Shown piece by piece: positions 48,121-57,150 of a stretch of 61,385 bases of DNA. This DNA is from CAZLMW01 sp964560875. Its GTDB lineage: Bacteria > Myxococcota_A > UBA9042. How positions within the stretch are numbered: the stretch's first letter is position 1; each line of letters starts with the position of its first letter. The notes beneath the pieces were generated by a model. The model was not told the DNA's origin and searched no databases. It saw nothing but the letters and a program-made list of their open reading frames with translations. The position numbers and the translations under genes are program-made. Where the stretch lies: positions 1-61,385 of the forward strand of contig CAZLMW010000040.1 in the NCBI GenBank assembly GCA_964560875.1, in the 5' to 3' direction.

Positions 48121-49959
48121 ATGAAGATTCTCGGCATCAGCTGCTACTACCACGACTCCGCCGCGGCGATTATCGTCGACGGCAAGATCGTCGCCGCCGC
48201 CCAGGAAGAGCGCTTCACCCGCAAGAAGCATGACCCCGGTTTCCCGACCGAAGCGGTCAAGTACTGCATGGCGGAAGCGGGCATCCCGGCCGGCCAGGGC
48301 CCCGACGCCGTGGTCTTTTACGAGAAGCCGATCCTGACCTTCCACCGCTTGCTCGAGACGTACCTCGCGGTCGCGCCCAAGGGCGTGCAGTCGTTCATGA
48401 AGGCGCTGCCGGTGTGGATGACCGACAAGCTCTGGATCGAGCCCAACATCACCGACGAGCTCGCCAAGTGCGGCGTCCCCGAGCCGACTCAGATCTACTA
48501 TCCCGAGCACCACGAATCGCACGCAGCGAGCGCTTTTTACCCGTCTCCGTTCGACGAAGCGGCGGTCCTCACCGTCGACGGCGTGGGCGAGTGGGCCTGC
48601 GCGACCATCGGTGTCGGCGAAGGCAACAAGTACCACATCGTCCGGCAGCTCGATTTCCCGCACAGCATCGGCCTGCTCTACTCGGCGTTTACGTACTTCA
48701 CGGGCTTTCGCGTCAACAGCGGCGAGTACAAGCTCATGGGCCTCGCGCCGTACGGAGAGCCCGTCTACAAAGACGTCATCATGGACAAGCTGATCGACCT
48801 CAAGGACGACGGCTCGTTCCGCATGAACATGGACTACTTCGGCTACCTCGATGGCCTGGTGATGACCAACGACAAGTTCGCCGAGCTGTTCGACGGCCCG
48901 GCGCGCAAGTCCGAGAGCCAGATCACGCGCCGCGAGATGGACATCGCCAAGTCGATCCAGGAAGTGACCGAAGAGATCGTGCTGCGCATGGCCCGCTACG
49001 CCCGCGAGCTGACCGGCAAGAAGTACCTGTGCATGGCCGGAGGTGTGGCGCTCAACTGTGTCGCCAACGGCAAGCTGCTGCGCGCCGGGATCTTCGACGA
49101 TATCTGGATTCAGCCGGCGGCCGGTGACGCCGGTGGGGCGCTCGGATGTGCGCTGACCGTCTGGCACAACGTGCTCGATAAGCCCCGCGTGTCCGATAAC
49201 AGCAACGACAAGATGGGCGGCAGCTACCTCGGGCCAAGCTTCAGCAACGACCAGATCCGCGAATACCTCGACGCCAACGGGTACGTCTACGAGTCGCTGG
49301 ACGAGGAAACGTGGGCGCCAAAGATCGCCAAGCTCCTCGCGACCGAAAACGTGGTCGGCCTCTTCACCGGCCGCATGGAATACGGCCCCCGCGCGCTGGG
49401 CGGCCGCAGCATCATCGGCGACGCGCGCAGCTCGAAGATGCAGTCGGTCATGAACCTGAAGATCAAGTACCGCGAGAGCTTCCGGCCGTTCGCACCCAGC
49501 TGCCTCGAGGAGCGCGCGTCCGCCTTCTTTGAGATCGACCGCCCCAGCCCGTACATGCTGCTCGTCGCGCCGGTCCGCAAGGAGCGCTGCAACCCGCCCA
49601 AGGGTGACGAACGCGAGCTGACCGACCTGATGGAATGGGTCAACCGCCCGCGCAGTGACGTCCCAGCGATCACCCACGTCGACTACTCGGCGCGGATTCA
49701 GAGCGTCGGCGACAAGTACAACCCGCGCTACCACCGGCTGATCAAGGCGTTCGAGGACGAGACCGGTTACGGCATTATCATCAACACCAGCTTCAACGTG
49801 CGCGGCGAACCGATCGTCTGCACACCCGAAGACGCATTCCGCTGCTTCATGCGAACCGAGATGGACTACCTCGTGTTGGAGAACAATATTCTCTACAAGA
49901 AGGACCAGCCCAAATGGGACGACCAGGACAACTGGCGCGAAGTCTTCAAGCTGGATTGA
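48121..49959 (+). CDS. NodU/CmcH-family carbamoyltransferase
   Basis: 612 residues. It uses carbamoyl phosphate and ATP to place a carbamoyl group on a hydroxyl of a sugar, polyketide or other secondary product. Features: start MKILGISCYYHDSAAAIIVD, the metal-binding HHESHAASAFYPSPF near 130, GGVALNCVANGKLL near 308 (ASKHA fold), and the YrdC-like C-terminal GRMEYGPRALGGRSI near 420. It is followed by a DUF5989 gene and preceded by an SxtJ-like gene, the standard trio. Strong ribosome site CAGGAGCGAG. The substrate cannot be told; no biosynthetic cluster is adjacent. Confidence 0.93.
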   Translation: MKILGISCYYHDSAAAIIVDGKIVAAAQEERFTRKKHDPGFPTEAVKYCMAEAGIPAGQGPDAVVFYEKPILTFHRLLETYLAVAPKGVQSFMKALPVWMTDKLWIEPNITDELAKCGVPEPTQIYYPEHHESHAASAFYPSPFDEAAVLTVDGVGEWACATIGVGEGNKYHIVRQLDFPHSIGLLYSAFTYFTGFRVNSGEYKLMGLAPYGEPVYKDVIMDKLIDLKDDGSFRMNMDYFGYLDGLVMTNDKFAELFDGPARKSESQITRREMDIAKSIQEVTEEIVLRMARYARELTGKKYLCMAGGVALNCVANGKLLRAGIFDDIWIQPAAGDAGGALGCALTVWHNVLDKPRVSDNSNDKMGGSYLGPSFSNDQIREYLDANGYVYESLDEETWAPKIAKLLATENVVGLFTGRMEYGPRALGGRSIIGDARSSKMQSVMNLKIKYRESFRPFAPSCLEERASAFFEIDRPSPYMLLVAPVRKERCNPPKGDERELTDLMEWVNRPRSDVPAITHVDYSARIQSVGDKYNPRYHRLIKAFEDETGYGIIINTSFNVRGEPIVCTPEDAFRCFMRTEMDYLVLENNILYKKDQPKWDDQDNWREVFKLD

Positions 49960-49971
49960 GCGAGGATCGAC

Positions 49972-50136
49972 ATGGGAAAGCTCGCGCATAGCGGCAAGCT
50001 CTTCGGCGAGTTCATGAAATTCGCCAAACAGAACAAGGTCTACTGGATCGTCCCGCTGCTCGGCGTGCTGGTGCTCGCTGGCCTGCTGGTAGCGGCCTCG
50101 CAGTCGGCCGCGCCCTTTATCTACACGCTGTTTTAG
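49972..50136 (+). CDS. DUF5989-type small membrane protein (54 aa)
   Basis: MGKLAHSGKLFGEFMKFAKQ is followed by one membrane segment (VYWIVPLLGVLVLAGLLVAA) and a short tail. It starts 12 bp after the carbamoyltransferase stop, with GAGGATCG as a ribosome site. Small DUF5989 proteins routinely follow carbamoyltransferase genes in SxtJ-containing loci; the function is unknown. Confidence 0.85.
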   Translation: MGKLAHSGKLFGEFMKFAKQNKVYWIVPLLGVLVLAGLLVAASQSAAPFIYTLF

Positions 50137-50160
50137 TCTGTCGCTGAAGGCGACTCTTCG

Positions 50161-50559
50161 GTGTGGAGCGACGTGGCGGGTTCGAAACTTCAGTGCTGGA
50201 CCACGGGTCGCGGTGCACCAATCCTCGTCTTGACACTGCTCCTCGTTGCCGGATGCGGTGGCGGGACGTCGCAGGTCAGCGGCTCGGACACGACGGCGGC
50301 CAGCGGTTCGTCCGAGGGTGTCTGGGTCCGGGTTGCGAGCCCGGCGCCTGGTGTTTGGCAGGCGTCGTTGACCGGCAAGCCGATCGCCAACCAACCGGTT
50401 CGCTGGGGGCTGTTGACGGGCGAAGGGGCTGCGGTCGAAACCGGCGCCGCGACCACCGACGGCACCGGGACCTTTCAGTTCAAGGCAAAACGTGATCTTG
50501 CGGTCGTGCTGGTCGTCGAACACGAGCGGTGGTCGGCCTGGGTCGAGCTGCCGAAATAG
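50161..50559 (+). CDS. Small lipoprotein with a carboxypeptidase-regulatory-like beta-sandwich
   Basis: 132 residues from a GTG. A hydrophobic stretch ends in lipobox LLVAGC (near residue 32). The rest, GVWQASLTGKPIANQPVRWG ... ATTDGTGTFQFKAKRDLAVV, resembles a small Ig/transthyretin-like fold that processes no substrate. The stop is 2 bp from that of the convergent oleB. Function unknown. Confidence 0.6.
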   Translation: MWSDVAGSKLQCWTTGRGAPILVLTLLLVAGCGGGTSQVSGSDTTAASGSSEGVWVRVASPAPGVWQASLTGKPIANQPVRWGLLTGEGAAVETGAATTDGTGTFQFKAKRDLAVVLVVEHERWSAWVELPK

Positions 50560-50561
50560 CG

Positions 50562-51467
50562 TCAGGCGCCGACAAAAGCCGCGATCTTGCTGCACACCGC
50601 CTCTTTTTCGTCTTCGATGACGAAGTGTCCGGCGGGCCAGCTTTGAACCTCGGCGTGCGGCCAGCGCTTCTCGAACTGCGCGCGGAACCCGGGATGGAAG
50701 ACGTAGTCCTTGTCGCCCCAGAGCACGAGGATCGGCGTCTGCGCAAAGAGGTCCAGGCCAGCGTCGGTGGCTTCGACGAGCGCCCACGCGCCGTCCTTGG
50801 GGGACAGCGGGATGTCCTGCACGAAGCGGAGCGTCGCGATGCGGTTTGCAAAAGTGTCGTAGGGGGCGGTGTAGCCCTTCTTGGCGGCGCTGCTCAGCGG
50901 CTTTTCGGTGCACGTGACGGTCGCGCCGATGGCGAACGCGTTGAAGCCCTGGACGAGCGCGGTGCCCAGCGGTGAACGCGCCAGTTTGAGCTGCCACGGC
51001 AGCTTGATGTCGTCGTTGGGCATAAACGCCGAGGTGTTCGTCACCACGATCCGCGCGACCCGGTCGGGATTCTGTACCGCCCAGGCCATGCCGATCATGC
51101 CGCCCCAGTCATGCACCGCGAGGGTGAGCTTGCCGGACGGGTACAGGCTGTCGACCACCTTGGTCAGGTCGGAGACGCGGCGGGCGAGCGTGTACGGATA
51201 GGCGTCGTCGGCGGGCTTGTCCGACAGCCCCATGCCGATGTGGTCGGGCACGATGCAGCGATGGGTGCCGCTGAGCGCGCTGACGAGGTGACGCCAATAA
51301 AAGGACCACGTCGGGTTGCCATGGACCATCAGCACGGGCTCGTCCGCCGCGCCTTCGGTCGGTCCGACGTCGAGCACGTGCATCGTGTGGCCGTCGATGT
51401 CGATGAAGCGGCCGGTCCACGGGTATTCCGAAGCGGCCACGCCGATGTCGCGGGCGGTCTTGGTCAT
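50562..51467 (-). CDS. oleB: OleB, beta-lactone decarboxylase (haloalkane dehalogenase-like)
   Basis: 301-residue alpha/beta hydrolase. The nucleophile is Asp120 in VHDWGG, with HGNPTWSFYWR for the oxyanion region, Asp252 and His281 (AGHFVIE). An Asp nucleophile marks haloalkane-dehalogenase-like enzymes, including OleB, which splits beta-lactones to the cis-olefin and CO2. It directly follows oleA (28 bp), which decides between OleB and a true dehalogenase. A ribosome site GAGAGG precedes the ATG at 51467. Confidence 0.87.
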   Translation of the reverse strand: MTKTARDIGVAASEYPWTGRFIDIDGHTMHVLDVGPTEGAADEPVLMVHGNPTWSFYWRHLVSALSGTHRCIVPDHIGMGLSDKPADDAYPYTLARRVSDLTKVVDSLYPSGKLTLAVHDWGGMIGMAWAVQNPDRVARIVVTNTSAFMPNDDIKLPWQLKLARSPLGTALVQGFNAFAIGATVTCTEKPLSSAAKKGYTAPYDTFANRIATLRFVQDIPLSPKDGAWALVEATDAGLDLFAQTPILVLWGDKDYVFHPGFRAQFEKRWPHAEVQSWPAGHFVIEDEKEAVCSKIAAFVGA

Positions 51468-51495
51468 CGTTGGCCTCTCGTCGCGCTGTTTTCGC

Positions 51496-52521
51496 TCACC
51501 ATGCGACCTCGACCATCGCGCAGTTCAGCCCCGAGCCGATGCCGAACAGACCGACCGTGCTACCGGAGCCGATACGACCGGCGGCGACCGCCTTGCTGAG
51601 CACGATCGGCACCGCGGCGGGCCCGATGTTGCCGAACTCGCTGACGATGGACAGCGTGCGTTGTGGATCGAGGCCGAGGCGCTTGAGCAGCTTGTCGGTG
51701 TGCACCTTGCTGACCTGGTGCAGGCAATACTCGTCGAAGTAGCCGCTGTGCCAGCCGAAGTCCTCGCAGCCCTTTGCCCACGTCTGTTCGGCGAGGCCGA
51801 TGCCGGCGTGCAGCAGGCCGTTGCTGTCGGTGACCATCTTGTCGTCGTTGCCGCGGCACAGGTGGTTTTGGTCGCTGGCGGCGAGGGACAAGCCGCCCTT
51901 GTAGGTGTGCACGGGCCGACCGGCGGCGGAGACGAGCTCGGCGCGCGCGAGCACCATGGCGGCGGCCCCCGAACCCAGGGTCAGTGCGGCGAATTCGGCG
52001 CGAAAATCGTCGACCGTGCCGTCGGCGAGCAGCCGCGCGATGGTCTGGTCGGTCACAAAGCGGCTGCCCTCACCGTCCACGATGAGGCCGTAGTCGACGT
52101 CGCCGCGCTCGATCATCGCGGCGACGAGATCCATCCCGGACAGAAAGCCCAGGCACGCGTTGGCGACATCGAAGTTGCGGCAGCCGGCGTGCAGGTCAAG
52201 GTTTCCGTGCACGATCGACGCGGTCGACGGTTCGACCCAGTCGCGGCAGACCGACGTGTTGACCAGGATCCCGATGCGGTCGTTGGCGACTCCGGCCGCG
52301 GAGATGGCGGCGCGCGCGGCGTCGGTTGCGGCGTCAGACGGGCGTTTTCCTTCGGTCCAGAAGCGGCGTGCCACGATGCCGGAGAGTCCCTGCAAAGCGC
52401 GGCGTGGAAGGCCGATTCGGTCCAGAAATGGCCCGAGCCGTGTCGCGAGCTCTTCGGTCGGCACACGGATCGGTGGATCCACATGGGCCAGACCGGCGAT
52501 GGCGACGCCTGAAAACCGCAC
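51496..52521 (-). CDS. oleA: OleA, thiolase-like head-to-head fatty acyl-CoA condensing enzyme
   Basis: 341 residues of the KAS III/thiolase family. Cys123 (NACLGFLSG), His268 (CLHQVSKVH) and Asn298 (GNIGPAAVP) form the catalytic set. Glu97 in DWVEPST sits where OleA has its characteristic glutamate base. The spacing between these residues closely follows the Xanthomonas enzyme (C143, H285, N315, E117). It joins two acyl-CoAs to a 2-alkyl-3-keto acid. It starts with GTG, 35 bp after the hflC stop, on the same strand, so it may be cotranscribed with hflKC. Confidence 0.9.
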   Translation of the reverse strand: MRFSGVAIAGLAHVDPPIRVPTEELATRLGPFLDRIGLPRRALQGLSGIVARRFWTEGKRPSDAATDAARAAISAAGVANDRIGILVNTSVCRDWVEPSTASIVHGNLDLHAGCRNFDVANACLGFLSGMDLVAAMIERGDVDYGLIVDGEGSRFVTDQTIARLLADGTVDDFRAEFAALTLGSGAAAMVLARAELVSAAGRPVHTYKGGLSLAASDQNHLCRGNDDKMVTDSNGLLHAGIGLAEQTWAKGCEDFGWHSGYFDEYCLHQVSKVHTDKLLKRLGLDPQRTLSIVSEFGNIGPAAVPIVLSKAVAAGRIGSGSTVGLFGIGSGLNCAMVEVAW

Positions 52522-52556
52522 GATGCGACCTGTTGAGCTGAGGGCCGATGGCCGGA

Positions 52557-53570
52557 TCAGTTGACCGTGGGTGCCCGCGCAGCCGCGTTATTCGAGGTGG
52601 ACGCGCCCGCTTTCGCTTCGCCGGTGCCCGCCGCCTTGAGGTAGCGGAAGATCTCGGTATCGGTGCTCAGGATCAGCGACGTCTTGGTGCCCTTGCGACG
52701 ACGGAACCCGATGACGTTTGACCAGGTCTCAAGGCTCTGCATGAACGCGTAGAACTCGGCGTCCTGCCCGTAGGCCTCCGCGTAGATCTTGGTCGCCTCG
52801 GCGTCGGCTTCACCTTCGATTTCCTTGGCTTCCCGGTAAGCGCCGGAGCGGATCTGCTTGAGCTGCTTTTCCATGCGCCCGAGGATCTCCGCGGCCTTGC
52901 CCTTGCCCTCAGACCGGTATTGAGCCGCGACCTTGTTTCGCTCGGCGATCATCCGGTTGAAGATGCTCTTTTGAACGTCCTCGATGTAGTTGATGCGCTT
53001 GACGCGGACGTCCACCAGCTCGATGCCGTATTCCTTGACGGTGGTCCGTGACGCGATCTTGAGGATCTTGTCCTGCAGCACCTTGCGGCCCTTCTCGATG
53101 CGCGCCTGGGCGGTCTGCACGGTGGCGGCGCCCGGTAGCTGCACCAGGTCCAGGTCGGTTCGCACCGCCTCGATAAGATCATTGCCTGAGATCACCGATC
53201 TCACGCCCGAGTCGATGACGTCGTCGAGCCGGGTTTGCGCGCCGCTGTAGTCGCCGACGGACACCAGGAATTTCAGCGGGTTGATGATCTTCCAGCGGGC
53301 CGTGGTGTCGACCCAGATGAAGCGTTTGTCGGCGGTGGGGATCTCGGAGCGTTCGCCGTCCCAACGCAGGAGCCGGCGCGAGAAACGGTGGCGCTGGTAC
53401 CACGGCATGACGAAGTAGAGACCCGGATCGGTTCGCGCTTCCCCGACGGGCTTGCCGAACTCGGTGAGAACGACCTGCTCGTACTCGGGAACAATCATCA
53501 CGCAAGTAGTGACGATGGCGTAGGCGGCGACGAGGGTGGCGATGGCGATAGCGGCGATCTTGTTGCTCAT
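52557..53570 (-). CDS. hflC: HflC, SPFH/band-7 membrane protein
   Basis: 337 residues with one N-terminal membrane segment (about 5-27). A band-7 domain follows (IVPEYEQVVLTEFGKPVGEA, DPGLYFVMPWYQ, VDTTARWKI). The C-terminal coiled-coil has IAERNKVAAQYRSEGKGKAA. With HflK it forms the complex that surrounds and modulates FtsH. The start overlaps the hflK stop by ATGA (53567-53570). The last ~20 residues are Ala/Gly-rich. Confidence 0.93.
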   Translation of the reverse strand: MSNKIAAIAIATLVAAYAIVTTCVMIVPEYEQVVLTEFGKPVGEARTDPGLYFVMPWYQRHRFSRRLLRWDGERSEIPTADKRFIWVDTTARWKIINPLKFLVSVGDYSGAQTRLDDVIDSGVRSVISGNDLIEAVRTDLDLVQLPGAATVQTAQARIEKGRKVLQDKILKIASRTTVKEYGIELVDVRVKRINYIEDVQKSIFNRMIAERNKVAAQYRSEGKGKAAEILGRMEKQLKQIRSGAYREAKEIEGEADAEATKIYAEAYGQDAEFYAFMQSLETWSNVIGFRRRKGTKTSLILSTDTEIFRYLKAAGTGEAKAGASTSNNAAARAPTVN

Positions 53571-54607
53571 TTCGCACCTCCCTTGGCCGTGCTGGGCTGG
53601 CCGAGTTTGAGGTGCGGGAGCACGCCCTTGATGTCCTCGTCGATGACCGTGATGTCGCCGGTGTGGGGCAAGACCTTGCCGATCTGTTCGAGGTAGAGCC
53701 GGCTGCGCGTGACCGCAGGCGCCTTGCGGTACTCCTTGAGGATGCCCAGGAAGCGCGCGACGTTGCCGTGAGCGCGGTTGACGCGGTCGGCTTTATACCC
53801 CTCGGCCCGGTCGATGGCGCGTTTGGCCTCGCCCTTGGCGTTGGGGATCATCTTGTTGAACTGCGCGAGCGCCTCGTTTTCGAACTTCTCCATATCCTGC
53901 TCAGCGCGGTTGACGTCGTTGAACGACGCCTGCACCGGCTCGGGCGGCGTGACGTTCTGGAGCTGAACAACGGTGACGCGGATGCCGGCCTTGTACCCAT
54001 CGAGCACCTCTTGCATCAGGTCTTTGGCGCGCGCCTCGATACGGGCACGTCCGGTGGTCAACACGGCGTCGACGGTCCGGTTACCGACCACCTGCCGGAG
54101 CACCGATTCGGCGACATCGCGGACGGTTTGCTCCGGTTCGGAGAGGTTGAAGAAGTACACGTCCGGGTTGCGCACCTTGTACTGCACGACCCACTCGACA
54201 TCGGCGACGTTGAGGTCACCGGTCAGCATCAGCGATTCGTCGTCGAACCGCGCCGAGCTGTACTGCGTGCGGGTGCCGGCGCGATGGGTTCGGAAGCCAA
54301 ACTCCTCTTTGTGCACCGTCTCCTTGGCGATCTTGTGCACCTCGTCGACGCCAAACGGCATCTTCAGGTGAAAGCCCGGCTGCGCCGTGGTGTGCAACCG
54401 ACCAAACCGCAGCACGACGCCGACTTCCTCGGGCCCGACCGTGAAGAACGCGCCGCGCACGGCGACGAGAATCATCAGGCCGGCCAGTCCGTAAAAGACG
54501 AGCGTCACCAGGTTGGGCGGCAGGTTGAATTCGGGCGTTTCAAAGCCCCCGGGAGGGCCGCCTTGACCGCCGCCTTCCGGCTGATTTTCGTAGGGATTCC
54601 AAGCCAT
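53567..54607 (-). CDS. hflK: HflK, SPFH/band-7 membrane protein
   Basis: 346 residues from the ATG at 54607 (MAWNPYENQPEGGGQGG), preceded by CGGAGGGC-type bases. The Gly/Pro-rich cytoplasmic start is typical of HflK. One membrane segment (about 33-53), then the band-7 domain (VGPEEVGVVLRFGRLHTTAQ, PGFHLKMPFGVDEV) and a coiled-coil with FNDVNRAEQDMEKFENEA. It is the first gene of the group hflK-hflC-oleA-oleB on the minus strand. Confidence 0.93.
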   Translation of the reverse strand: MAWNPYENQPEGGGQGGPPGGFETPEFNLPPNLVTLVFYGLAGLMILVAVRGAFFTVGPEEVGVVLRFGRLHTTAQPGFHLKMPFGVDEVHKIAKETVHKEEFGFRTHRAGTRTQYSSARFDDESLMLTGDLNVADVEWVVQYKVRNPDVYFFNLSEPEQTVRDVAESVLRQVVGNRTVDAVLTTGRARIEARAKDLMQEVLDGYKAGIRVTVVQLQNVTPPEPVQASFNDVNRAEQDMEKFENEALAQFNKMIPNAKGEAKRAIDRAEGYKADRVNRAHGNVARFLGILKEYRKAPAVTRSRLYLEQIGKVLPHTGDITVIDEDIKGVLPHLKLGQPSTAKGGAK

Positions 54608-54762
54608 CGGAGGGCTCCGAATGCGGGTGGAGAGGGCCGCGGACGATGGCACGGGGCACACAGTCACACAACCCCGGAAAGGGGCGTTGTACCAACCCCA
54701 ACGAAAGGGCGCAGACGGCCTTTGTCGAGGCTTTTTTAGTGGCGCCTATTCGTCGACCTTGC

Positions 54763-56262
54763 CTATTCGTCGACCTTTATCGCGCCTGAATCCGAGTAGT
54801 GGACGGCGGACAGCCGCAGCTCACTGGTGAACACGTGGGGCTTCATGATCGAGCGGCCCAAGAGCATGCGCACGCAGTCCTGCAGGCCCTCGGTAACAGC
54901 GGGGTGGGGATGGAGCAGCTCGGCGAGATCGTGCAGCGAGCGGCCCTGGCGGATCAGCAAGGAGACGGCCTCGATCGACGACGAGGCGTGCACACCGAGC
55001 GCGCGAATGCCAAGAAGGCTCATGGTGTCGTCGTTGCTGACGAGCAGCTTCACAAAGCCCTGGGTGTCGCGCATCGCGATGGCGCGGTTGACCAGCGAGT
55101 AGTCGTAGACGGCGACCTTGTAGGGCACGCGCTGCTTTTGGGCCTGTTGCTCGTTGAGCCCGACCGCGGCGACCTCGGGATCGAGGAACATGATCATCGA
55201 AACGTTTTGGTAGCTCAGCGGTCGGTCGACCTCTCCCCAGATGTGGTCGATCGCGCGTCTGCCCTCGATCTCGCCGATGCTGACCAGCGCGATGTCGAGC
55301 GTCACGTCGCCAACCGCGAAGATGTGCGGGACCTCGGTGCGCGTGTCGTCGTCGGCAATGTGGCCGCGTGCCGACAGGGTGAGGCCGGCTTTTTCGAGGT
55401 CCAGGCCGCGGGTGTTGGGCACGCGACCGATGCTGACGAGCGCGCGCTGCACGCGGATGGTCTCAAGGCCGCCCTGGCGGTGGCGGATGGTGTATTCGAC
55501 CTTGCCGTCAACGACGTGGAGCTGCTCGAGGTTGGCGCCGCGGTGAATCGTGACGCCCTTGGCTTCGAGGTTGGTCGCGCAGAGGTTGGCGACGTCGTAG
55601 TCCTCGAACGGCAGGATGCGGTCAGCACGGTCGATCAGGTAGACCTTGGTCTGGCCAAAGTTGCTGAGAATGGTGGCGAATTCGCAGCCGATGACGCCGG
55701 CGCCGACGATGACGATCGAGCGCGGAAACGCCGACAGCCGGGTCAGGTGGTCGCTGGTGAGGACGTATTCGCCGTCGACCGGAATGTTGGGCGCGATGCG
55801 GGGACGGCTGCCGGTCGCGATGACCATGTGGTCAGCCTGGATGCGGTGGATGTCGCCGGGATCGGTGCCTTCGACGCAGACGGTGTGGGGGTCGAGAAAG
55901 CGCGCGTTGCCCTGGATGGTGGTGATCGAGCCGGGGAAGCCGGCGCCGGGTTCGGAGAGCACGCGGAGCTGGCGGTCGAGCTGATCGACCTTCTCCGCGA
56001 CGGCCGTCTCGACGGTGTGAATGACCTGCTGGTAGTCGACGTGTACGTTTTCGGCGACGAAGCCGCGGTCGCGTTTGAGCGCGGAGCGGTAGTCCTTGGA
56101 CAGCTCCCACAAGGTCTTGGACGTGAGCGCGCCGTGGTGCACACCCGCGCCGCCGAGCGGGCCTCGTTCGACCAAACAGACGCGCTTGCCGTAGTCCCAT
56201 GCGCGCATTGCAGCGGCGAATCCGGCGGGACCGGCGCCGATCACACAGACGTCGTATTGCAT
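54763..56262 (-). CDS. FAD/NAD(P) oxidoreductase, SthA/dihydrolipoyl dehydrogenase-like, without redox cysteines
   Basis: 499 residues. FAD motif VIGAGPAGFAAA (8-19), second nucleotide motif IVIVGAGVIGCEFA near 190, FAD motif IFAVGDV near 325 and the C-terminal dimerisation domain ending in LHPHPAVTEGLQ. Where disulfide reductases have GGxCxxxGCxPSK, this has GGAGVHHGALTSKT, with no Cys at all. It thus resembles soluble transhydrogenases rather than thiol reductases. I use the ATG at 56262 because family homology starts there; the open frame continues to 57042 but that part is antisense to another gene. Confidence 0.85.
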   Translation of the reverse strand: MQYDVCVIGAGPAGFAAAMRAWDYGKRVCLVERGPLGGAGVHHGALTSKTLWELSKDYRSALKRDRGFVAENVHVDYQQVIHTVETAVAEKVDQLDRQLRVLSEPGAGFPGSITTIQGNARFLDPHTVCVEGTDPGDIHRIQADHMVIATGSRPRIAPNIPVDGEYVLTSDHLTRLSAFPRSIVIVGAGVIGCEFATILSNFGQTKVYLIDRADRILPFEDYDVANLCATNLEAKGVTIHRGANLEQLHVVDGKVEYTIRHRQGGLETIRVQRALVSIGRVPNTRGLDLEKAGLTLSARGHIADDDTRTEVPHIFAVGDVTLDIALVSIGEIEGRRAIDHIWGEVDRPLSYQNVSMIMFLDPEVAAVGLNEQQAQKQRVPYKVAVYDYSLVNRAIAMRDTQGFVKLLVSNDDTMSLLGIRALGVHASSSIEAVSLLIRQGRSLHDLAELLHPHPAVTEGLQDCVRMLLGRSIMKPHVFTSELRLSAVHYSDSGAIKVDE

Positions 56263-56310
56263 GGCAATGTTGTAGCATGGCCGCGCTGACCTCGCTCCTG
56301 GAGCCCCGCG

Positions 56311-57024
56311 ATGGAGCCCCTGCACCTGCCGACAACCCACGTATCCGCAGACGGTGACGCGCTGCGAAAGGCGCTCGAGTCCGCCGAATCCGGCGCGGTG
56401 CTTCGGCTTGCGGCCGGTGTGTACGTTGGACCTTTCGTCACTTCGGCCAGCGTCAAACTTGTCGCCGATGCGCCCGGGGACGTGATCCTTCGGGGAGAAG
56501 GGCGCGGCGGTTTGCTGCGATTGGAGGGACGTCGCGGCGAGCTGGCTCTGTTCGGCCTCATCCTCGAAAACGGTGGCGATACCAGTGCAGGCGGCGGTGT
56601 TGCGGCGCCAAACGGCGGGCGCATCGTGCTCAACGACTGCGAGTTCCGCGACTGCCGCGCGACCGGGTTCGGTGGCGGCGCTGTTGCCCTTCGACGCGGG
56701 CGCCTGATCGCTCAGAGCTGCCGGTTTGTGCGCTGTCACGGACGCCAGGGCGGCGCGGTGCTGGTGACCAACGATTGCGACGCGCAGCTGATCGATTGCC
56801 GATTTGACGGGTGTACCGCCGAACATGGTGGCGCGGCCGTTGCCGTTCGCGATCGTCCCGACGTCCTCTTGCAGCGGTGTGACCTGCGCGGGCTCGAACC
56901 GCCGGCGATCATCGATGAACAGCTCGGCTGGGCGGTCGACGTGCAGCTCAACGGTCGCGGCGGCGGATGCGAGCTCCGAAGCTGCCGAATTCCCGGGGAT
57001 CTTCACGCGGTGCGTGGTGTTTAA
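56311..57024 (+). CDS. Right-handed parallel beta-helix repeat protein
   Basis: 237 residues with repeated turns of the form GG-x-A-V-x-V ... C-x-F-x-x-C (e.g. NDCEFRDCRATGFGGGAVAL, QSCRFVRCHGRQGGAVLV, IDCRFDGCTAEHGGAAVA). These make a pectate-lyase-type solenoid. No signal peptide, so possibly cytoplasmic. Divergent from the oxidoreductase with 48 bp between starts. Function unknown. Confidence 0.75.
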   Translation: MEPLHLPTTHVSADGDALRKALESAESGAVLRLAAGVYVGPFVTSASVKLVADAPGDVILRGEGRGGLLRLEGRRGELALFGLILENGGDTSAGGGVAAPNGGRIVLNDCEFRDCRATGFGGGAVALRRGRLIAQSCRFVRCHGRQGGAVLVTNDCDAQLIDCRFDGCTAEHGGAAVAVRDRPDVLLQRCDLRGLEPPAIIDEQLGWAVDVQLNGRGGGCELRSCRIPGDLHAVRGV

Positions 57025-57150
57025 CGCCTGAGCGTCGGGCAATTTGCTGGTCGTTTCTGCTATTTTGCCGCCGCGTCCGGCGTTTCGAGGCCTCGACGCG
57101 CTCGCCCGACACTTTCACGCTGTCGTGATCGCCCGCTGCTGGAGCCCGCC
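57025..57150 (+). promoter_or_regulatory. Possible promoter region of the lipoprotein gene
   Basis: TTGCTG (near 57043) and TATTTT (near 57060), separated by about 11-12 bp, are promoter-like but badly spaced. No operator is seen. Confidence 0.2.

Noticed and set aside
54733..54751. GCCT-TTGTCG-AGGC-TTTTTT as a plus-strand intrinsic terminator
   Set aside because: The stem is only 4 bp and no plus-strand gene ends upstream of it; the neighbours are transcribed on the minus strand.
56263..57042. N-terminal extension of the oxidoreductase to 759 residues
   Set aside because: The extra sequence is antisense to the beta-helix gene, and the FAD motif starts right after the ATG at 56262.
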